A stretch of DNA of 39,339 nucleotides from Verrucomicrobiaceae bacterium (GTDB taxonomy: Bacteria > Verrucomicrobiota > Verrucomicrobiia > Chthoniobacterales > JAATET01): the NCBI GenBank assembly GCA_027488755.1, contig JAIYAZ010000098.1:1-39339 (forward strand), given 5' to 3'. Position numbers and translations under genes: made by a program. How positions within the stretch are numbered: position 1 is the first letter of the stretch; each line of letters opens with the position of its first letter. A model generated the notes under the pieces. It searched no databases, had not been told where the DNA came from, and saw only the letters and a list, made by a program, of their open reading frames with translations. Positions 34,552-39,339 of the stretch are shown here, piece after piece.

Positions 34552-36105
34552 CTACACGCCCGCCGACTCAAACCGCCGGGCCGCGCTCTGCTTGAGCGCC
34601 ACCGAGCGGTTGATCGCGTTCACGTAGGCCCGCGCGCTCGCCTCGACCACGTCGGTGCTCGCGCCCTTGCCGGTGATGAGCTGCCCGTCGCCGAAATCGA
34701 TCTTCACCGTCACCTCGCCGAGCGAATCCCGCCCCTGCGTGACCGCCTCGACCTGATAGCTCGCCAGCGTGCCGTGGCAGGCCGTGATGCGGTCGATGGC
34801 CTGCATCGCCGCGTCCACCGCGCCGTTGCCGGGGCTGGAATCCTGCAACGACTCCTCGCCGCGCTTGAGCCGCACGGTGGCGGTCGGCACGGTCGTTGAG
34901 CCGCTCGTCACGTGAATGTAATCCAGCGCGTAGGTCTCGCCCGCGTTGCCGATGGAATCATCCACCAGCGCGCTCAGGTCGTCGTCGTAGACAAACTTTT
35001 TCTTGTCGCCGATGTCCTTGAACCGCGCGAACACCGCCTCGATCTCCGGATCCGTCAACCGAAAGCCGAGGTGCTCCAGCCGCGCGGCCATCGCGTGCCG
35101 CCCCGAGTGCTTCGTGAGCGGCAGCTCCGTGCCGCCCCAGCCAACCTCCTCCGGGTCCATGATCTCGTAGGTCTCCCGCTTTTTCAGAATGCCGTCCTGA
35201 TGGATGCCCGAGCTGTGCGCGAAGGCGTTCTCGCCCACGATCGCCTTGCTCCGCGCGACCTGCAGCCCGCTCATCCGCGCGATCAGCCGAGAGGATTTCA
35301 AAATCTCCCGCGTGACCACGTCGGTGTGGATGCCGCCGAAAAAGTCCGGCCGCGTCTTGATCGCCATGACGACCTCCTCCAGCGCGCAGTTGCCCGCGCG
35401 CTCGCCGATGCCGTTGAACGTCCCCTCGACCTGCCGCGCGCCGGCCTTGATCGCCGCCAGGGAGTTCGCCACCGCCAGCCCGAGATCGTCGTGGCAATGC
35501 ACGCTGATCACCGCGTCGTCGATGTTGCGCACGTTGCCGCGCAAAAACGTAATGAGCGAAGCATACTGCTCCGGCACCGCGTAGCCGACCGTATCGGGAA
35601 TGTTCACCGTCGTCGCACCGGCCTCGATCGCCGCCTGCACGACCTGCGCCAGAAACTCCGGCTCCGTGCGCGACGCATCCTCCGGCGAAAACTCCACGTC
35701 CCGCACCAGCGCCTTCGCGCGGCGCACGCCCTCGACCGCCATCCGGATGATCTCCGCCTCCGCCTTCTTGAGCTTGAACTCGCGGTGGATCGCCGACGTC
35801 GCCAGGAACACGTGGATGCGCCCGCGCTCGCCCGCCGCCTTCACCGCCGCGCCCGCGGCGTCGATGTCCTTCGCCACGCAGCGCGCCAGCCCGCAAATGA
35901 TCGGACCGCGCACCTCCTCGGCGATGGTTTTCACCGCCTCAAAATCCCCGTCGCTGATCACGGGAAATCCCGCCTCGATCACGTCGACGTTCAGCCGCCC
36001 GAGCTGCCGGGCGACCTCCATCTTCTCGCGCAGGTTCATCGACGCGCCGGGGCATTGCTCGCCATCGCGCAGCGTCGTATCAAAAATCAAAACTTTGTCG
36101 GACAT
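34552..36105 (-). CDS. leuA: 2-Isopropylmalate synthase
   Basis: A 517-residue enzyme condensing acetyl-CoA with 2-ketoisovalerate in the first committed step of leucine synthesis. The catalytic barrel starts FDTTLRDGEQCPGASM, and the metal-binding HxH is in SVHCHDDLGLAVANSL. The GIGERAGNCALEEVVMAI and FAHSSGIHQDGILK motifs follow, then the C-terminal regulatory domain (about 390-510), so leucine feedback is likely retained. The start ATG at 36105 fits the family (MSDKVLIFDTTLRDGEQ). No leader peptide rich in leucine codons or T-box was recognised in the 286 bases upstream, which also hold the divergent promoter of the anchor-A gene and a small hairpin (CGTGG/CCACG). Confidence 0.96.
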   Translation of the reverse strand: MSDKVLIFDTTLRDGEQCPGASMNLREKMEVARQLGRLNVDVIEAGFPVISDGDFEAVKTIAEEVRGPIICGLARCVAKDIDAAGAAVKAAGERGRIHVFLATSAIHREFKLKKAEAEIIRMAVEGVRRAKALVRDVEFSPEDASRTEPEFLAQVVQAAIEAGATTVNIPDTVGYAVPEQYASLITFLRGNVRNIDDAVISVHCHDDLGLAVANSLAAIKAGARQVEGTFNGIGERAGNCALEEVVMAIKTRPDFFGGIHTDVVTREILKSSRLIARMSGLQVARSKAIVGENAFAHSSGIHQDGILKKRETYEIMDPEEVGWGGTELPLTKHSGRHAMAARLEHLGFRLTDPEIEAVFARFKDIGDKKKFVYDDDLSALVDDSIGNAGETYALDYIHVTSGSTTVPTATVRLKRGEESLQDSSPGNGAVDAAMQAIDRITACHGTLASYQVEAVTQGRDSLGEVTVKIDFGDGQLITGKGASTDVVEASARAYVNAINRSVALKQSAARRFESAGV

Positions 36106-36354
36106 AACGGGTTTCGGAAAAAAGGTTTCGCGGCGGGAAGAAAAGGACTCGTGGCACCCACCACGCCGCCGGAATCGCGCAGTTATGCCAGGGAATTAGA
36201 AACGAAGAAGGGGAAGTCGGCTCGGGAGCAACCCAAGTCGACCGGCGGGAAGGGCGGGAGCCGCCATGCGCGCGTTTTTCGGCATTCCGCTCAAACTAGC
36301 GCAACCGCCTCCCGCGATCAACCCCGAAGCCGCCCGCGCCCCCAGAAGCTTCGG

Positions 36355-36384
36355 TTGACAACAATTTGCCCGTCGCGGCAAAAT
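36355..36384 (+). promoter_or_regulatory. Predicted promoter of the anchor-A secreted protein
   Basis: A consensus -35 TTGACA (36355-36360) and a -10 CAAAAT (36379-36384) are 18 bases apart. The expected start falls at about 36391, on or next to the ATG at 36392, so the mRNA would be leaderless or nearly so. This is one of the best -35 matches in the window. Confidence 0.5.
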
Positions 36385-36391
36385 GAGAGCC

Positions 36392-39118
36392 ATGAAAAGG
36401 CCAGCCGCCGGGACGTGGACGGGGAAGGTATGCGTCACCGTCATCGCGCTGGCCCTCGCGGCCGCCGCCCTTCCGACCGCCTTCGCCCAGAAAGTCGTCG
36501 GCGAAGAGGACGCCATGTCCATCGGCAAACACTCCGTCGCCTTCCGCGGCGTGCGCTACAACTACCCCTCCGCCGGACAGTCCACGTGGTATTACTCGAT
36601 CACCTCGGGGGCGAAACCCGCCATCAGCCACCTCACCTACCGCCTCGCCTGCCCGGCCCTCCGCATCCTCGACGCCGGCAGCTGGGACGGCACCGATTAC
36701 AGCAAACTCACCACCGGCGGCGGCCAGCCCGTGCCGGAGAAATTCCCCGCCGTCGCGACCCTCGACCCCCCCACCGGCATCAGCGGCCTGAAGTTCGACC
36801 TCGGTTTCGCCGAGGGCGAGAGGCGCCACTACTACTTCACCGTCAACCAGAACTACGAGATCGAGAAAACCACGCTCGCCACCAAGGCCGGCAACGGCTT
36901 CCTCACCGGCCAAATCGGACTCCCCAGCCCGAAATGCGCCGTCATCTCCTCCTCAACGCCGACCCCCACGCCCACCGCAACCCCGACTCCCACACCGACG
37001 CCGACGCCCACTCCTACCCCAACCGCGACACCCACTCCAACGCCTACGCCGACCCCAACGGCAACTCCGACCCCTCCCCCCACGCCCACCGCAACCCCCA
37101 CTCCCGCGCCGACTCCGACTCCCACTCCAACCCCGACTCCCACTCCGACGCCCACCCCCACCCCGAGCCCGACCCCCGAAATCACCAGCTCGATCGGCGA
37201 TTTCCTCTGGGAGGATGCCAACGGCAACGGGCAGCAGGACCTTGACGAACCCGGCCTCAGCGGCGTCGCCGTCACCCTCCTGCGCGAGGACGGCAGCCAG
37301 GTCGCCGTCACCGCCACCACCCCCAAGGGCACCTACCTCTTTGACCGCCTGAAGGCCGGCAACTACCGCGTGCAGTTCACCCTGCCCGGCGGCTACACCT
37401 TCTCGCCCCGTGCCACGGGCCAGCCGGAAACCGACAGCAACGCCGACCCCGACTCCGGCCTCACCGACCTCATCGTCCTCGCGAACGGCAACAGCGACCT
37501 CACCATCGACGCCGGCGTCGTCCCCATCCCCGAGCCCGCGCCGCCCGCCCTCACGCTCGTCAAATCCGGCACGCTTCTCCCCGCCTCCCAGGAGCCCGAC
37601 ACCACCACCGACGTCTTCGGCCTCGCCCACCAGTTCAACGCCCTCATCTTCGGCGACATGCTCGCCATCAGCGGCGACACCGAGGGCCGCCTCGCCGTCG
37701 CCGGCGACCTCGCCGTCATCGATGGTTACGGCGTCGGCATGCCCGCCGTCGGCCGCCCCATCCCCCCCGCCTTCGACGGCACCGTCGACCGCCTCATCGT
37801 CGCCGGGGACTTCTGCGACGGCGACTGGGCCGTGAACGGCAACATCGTCCTCGGCGGCCTCCGCTACGGCCCCACCCGCTACCTCACCCAAAACAACACC
37901 CTCCGCCTCGGCGAACGCATCACCTTCGACCCCGAAGGCAACGTCCCCGCCTCCGGCAACGGCACCACCTTCGCCGACCTCCGCACGGAACTCCTCACCC
38001 GCAGCGCCCTCCTCGGCACCCTGCCCGACCGAGGCGTGGAAACCAAGGACCTCACCCTCTCCTACCGCGCCGACCTCGTCGGCACCGACCCCGCGCTGAA
38101 CATCTTCAACGTCACCGCCCAGGAATGGAGCCGCCAAAGCAGCGCGCTTTACATCTCCGCCCCCGGCAACGCCACCGTCCTCATCAACATCCACGGCGGC
38201 CCCGTCGAACTCCGCGACGTCGGCATGCACCTCACCGGCGTCACCGAGGAAAACCTCCTCTTCAACTACGTCGGCACCCGCGAACTCCGCAGCAGCAACG
38301 TCGCCCACCTCGGCTCCGTCCTCGCCCCCGAGGCCGCCGCCTTCCTCTCTGCCGGCTCCATCAACGGCCGCGCCGTTTTCGGCGGCAGCATCGAAACCGA
38401 CCAGGGCTTCGAATTCCACAACCTCCACTTCACCGGCCTCGTCGCCATCCCCGGCGCCCTCCGCCCGCCGCAAATCCGCTACACCTTCGAGATCACGAAC
38501 TCCGGCGGCTACCCGCTCGAAAACATCCGCATCGACGACCTCCTCGTCGCCGTCCTCGGCGGCCCCATCAAACTCCCCCCCGGCGGCATCGACCGCGTGA
38601 GCTTCACCGCCCTCTACCAGCCCACCGATTCGGAGCTCACCGCCGGCCTCGTCACCAACACCGCCACCGCCATCGGCTACACCGAAACCGGCCTCACCGG
38701 CTCCGGCAACGCCACCCACGAACTCCCCCTGCCCACCCCCACCCCGACCCCCACCGCCACCCCCACGCCGACTCCGACCCCCACGCCCACCGCGACGCCT
38801 GACCCCACGGCCACGCCGGACGCCACCCCCACCCCCACGGCCACCCCCCGCATCGAACTCAACTTCGGCGCGGAAAAAACCGTCGTCCGCATCACCACCA
38901 ACACCCGCCCCACCCTCCGCGGCACCTCCACCGGCTTCGTCACCATCAAGATCGTCCGCGGCGACGCCCGGCTCTTCTTCACCAACGACGGCACCGGCCG
39001 CTGGTCCGTCGTCCCCACCAAACTCCGCGTCGGCCGCAACAACGTCATCCTCCGCGCCACCGCCGCCGACGGCACCTCCCGCCTCCTCCGCCTCGTCTTC
39101 ATCAAGACCGCGAACTAA
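36392..39118 (+). CDS. Secreted choice-of-anchor A / SdrD-B-like protein with Thr-Pro linkers
   Basis: A 908-residue exported protein. ATG 36392 is chosen over the ATG at 36383, which lies inside the predicted -10. The signal peptide covers about 1-29 ([14 protein letters not shown]). Then come a unique domain to about 188 and a 74-residue Thr-Pro/Ala-Pro linker (189-262). An SdrD B-like domain follows ([24 protein letters not shown], about 266-377), with acidic calcium-type loops. A choice-of-anchor A domain runs from about 405 to 690 ([25 protein letters not shown]). A CARDB/DUF11-like beta domain is followed by a second Thr-Pro linker (about 782-819) and a C-terminal beta domain. No LPXTG or PEP-CTERM signal is seen. 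It is probably a surface or matrix protein. Confidence 0.87.
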   Translation: MKRPAAGTWTGKVCVTVIALALAAAALPTAFAQKVVGEEDAMSIGKHSVAFRGVRYNYPSAGQSTWYYSITSGAKPAISHLTYRLACPALRILDAGSWDGTDYSKLTTGGGQPVPEKFPAVATLDPPTGISGLKFDLGFAEGERRHYYFTVNQNYEIEKTTLATKAGNGFLTGQIGLPSPKCAVISSSTPTPTPTATPTPTPTPTPTPTPTATPTPTPTPTPTATPTPPPTPTATPTPAPTPTPTPTPTPTPTPTPTPSPTPEITSSIGDFLWEDANGNGQQDLDEPGLSGVAVTLLREDGSQVAVTATTPKGTYLFDRLKAGNYRVQFTLPGGYTFSPRATGQPETDSNADPDSGLTDLIVLANGNSDLTIDAGVVPIPEPAPPALTLVKSGTLLPASQEPDTTTDVFGLAHQFNALIFGDMLAISGDTEGRLAVAGDLAVIDGYGVGMPAVGRPIPPAFDGTVDRLIVAGDFCDGDWAVNGNIVLGGLRYGPTRYLTQNNTLRLGERITFDPEGNVPASGNGTTFADLRTELLTRSALLGTLPDRGVETKDLTLSYRADLVGTDPALNIFNVTAQEWSRQSSALYISAPGNATVLINIHGGPVELRDVGMHLTGVTEENLLFNYVGTRELRSSNVAHLGSVLAPEAAAFLSAGSINGRAVFGGSIETDQGFEFHNLHFTGLVAIPGALRPPQIRYTFEITNSGGYPLENIRIDDLLVAVLGGPIKLPPGGIDRVSFTALYQPTDSELTAGLVTNTATAIGYTETGLTGSGNATHELPLPTPTPTPTATPTPTPTPTPTATPDPTATPDATPTPTATPRIELNFGAEKTVVRITTNTRPTLRGTSTGFVTIKIVRGDARLFFTNDGTGRWSVVPTKLRVGRNNVILRATAADGTSRLLRLVFIKTAN
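36956..37177 (+). repeat. Thr-Pro-encoding tandem repeat tract (first)
   Basis: Coding DNA for 74 residues of alternating Thr-Pro with occasional Ala or Ser. The repeat unit is about 6 bases of the form ACN-CCN, with the third codon position varying freely (C, G, A or T). The variation keeps the DNA from being a perfect microsatellite, while the protein stays strictly TP. The linker is likely extended and possibly O-glycosylated. Confidence 0.95.
38735..38848 (+). repeat. Thr-Pro-encoding tandem repeat tract (second)
   Basis: Coding DNA for about 38 residues of Thr-Pro with Ala and Asp insertions ([14 protein letters not shown]). It joins the DUF11-like region to the C-terminal beta domain. 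It is more degenerate than the first tract and carries aspartates that the first lacks. Confidence 0.93.
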
Positions 39119-39141
39119 TCCCCCCGTTTCCGCCCCGCCGG

Positions 39142-39169
39142 TTGACAAACCCGGGGCGAGTCGGATATC
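39142..39169 (+). promoter_or_regulatory. Predicted promoter of the last (partial) gene
   Basis: A consensus -35 TTGACA (39142-39147) is followed after 16 bases by GATATC (39164-39169). The start codon is only 10 bases after the -10, implying a very short leader. GGATATCC around the -10 is itself a palindrome. Confidence 0.35.
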
Positions 39170-39178
39170 CGACGCCTC

Positions 39179-39339
39179 ATGCTCAGCGGAATCTTCCGGG
39201 CCACCGCCCTTGGCCTCGTCCTCAGCCTCGGCGCCGGCTCCCCCGCCCGCGCCGCCTACGCCGACCTCGTCACCTTCTTCGACCAGCTCAGCCTCTCCGC
39301 CGACGCCGCCGTCTTCCCCGTCAGCGGCCGCAGCCTCAC
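39179..39339 (+). CDS. Exported protein, N-terminal fragment (runs off the window)
   Basis: Only the first ~53 codons are present. The start ATG at 39179 gives a signal peptide (MLSGIFRATALGLVLSLGAG, cleavage near ARA-AY), then YADLVTFFDQLSLSADAAVFPV. No family can be named from this much. It lies 60 bases after the anchor-A gene, with its own predicted promoter. Confidence 0.6.
   Translation, partial: MLSGIFRATALGLVLSLGAGSPARAAYADLVTFFDQLSLSADAAVFPVSGRSL

Noticed and set aside
36106-36354. A T-box, leucine leader peptide or riboswitch upstream of leuA
   Set aside because: I found no leucine-codon run, no T-box-like conserved element and no riboswitch core; only weak short hairpins and no convincing promoter hexamers.
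36956-37177. A CRISPR-like or satellite array
   Set aside because: The repetition is in frame, codes for Thr-Pro throughout, and has no spacers.

Overview
This is a 39.3 kb, high-GC, densely packed chromosomal window from a Gram-negative bacterium (it has an OprB-type outer-membrane porin, a LolD-type ATPase and periplasmic binding proteins). The mix suggests a member of Verrucomicrobiota, but there is no rRNA or other decisive marker: a secreted NxxGxxAF-repeat protein, a choice-of-anchor A / SdrD-B-like protein with Thr-Pro linkers, Gfo/Idh/MocA dehydrogenases beside a FucP-type sugar transporter, a GH2 enzyme, and almost no Shine-Dalgarno sequences. The taxonomy is inference. I see no insertion sequence, phage gene, CRISPR array or rRNA, and no gene-free stretch longer than 300 bases.

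Layout. 1-2.3 kb (minus): tRNA-Glu and a SanA-like / LolD-like / MpaB-like three-gene operon. 2.4-4.8 kb (plus): a glyoxalase-fold protein, a secreted NxxGxxAF-repeat protein of visibly lower GC, and a VanZ-like protein. 4.7-9.2 kb: ligA, then argD and argF. 9.3-12.7 kb: a membrane CHASE4-PAS sensor without a kinase, overlapping by 4 bases a soluble GAF / histidine kinase / receiver protein. 12.8-14.2 kb: rplS, rnhB, yraN. 14.3-21.4 kb: a sulfur-uptake block made of an Rrf2 regulator with three cysteines, a sulfate-binding protein, cysK, a second sulfate-binding protein, an M14-type zinc hydrolase, cysT, cysW and a short cysA. 21.4-25.5 kb (minus): a carbohydrate porin, pnp and rpsO. 25.7-31.6 kb (plus): a sugar-acid or sugar-alcohol catabolic block of two Gfo/Idh/MocA dehydrogenases, an SDR resembling mannonate/fructuronate reductases, a LarA-superfamily nickel racemase/epimerase and a FucP-type symporter. 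31.6-36.1 kb (minus): a GH2 beta-galactosidase-type enzyme and leuA. 36.4 kb to the end (plus): a large secreted anchor-A protein and the start of another exported protein.

How the genes fit together. The sulfur block takes up sulfate and fixes sulfide into cysteine, and its Rrf2 regulator is the obvious controller. Two features there are not explained by textbook sulfate uptake: the M14-type hydrolase fitted between transporter genes with 7-base gaps, and a strong intrinsic terminator ending 9 bases before the second binding-protein start. In the catabolic block, FucP would import a sugar or sugar acid, and the dehydrogenases plus the LarA homologue would interconvert its stereoisomers. The LarA homologue keeps the nickel-pincer residues but has Trp where lactate racemase has the catalytic Tyr, so a different substrate is likely. 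These two blocks and the split CHASE4-PAS / GAF-kinase pair are the best candidates for undescribed biology. None amounts to a demonstrated new system from sequence alone.
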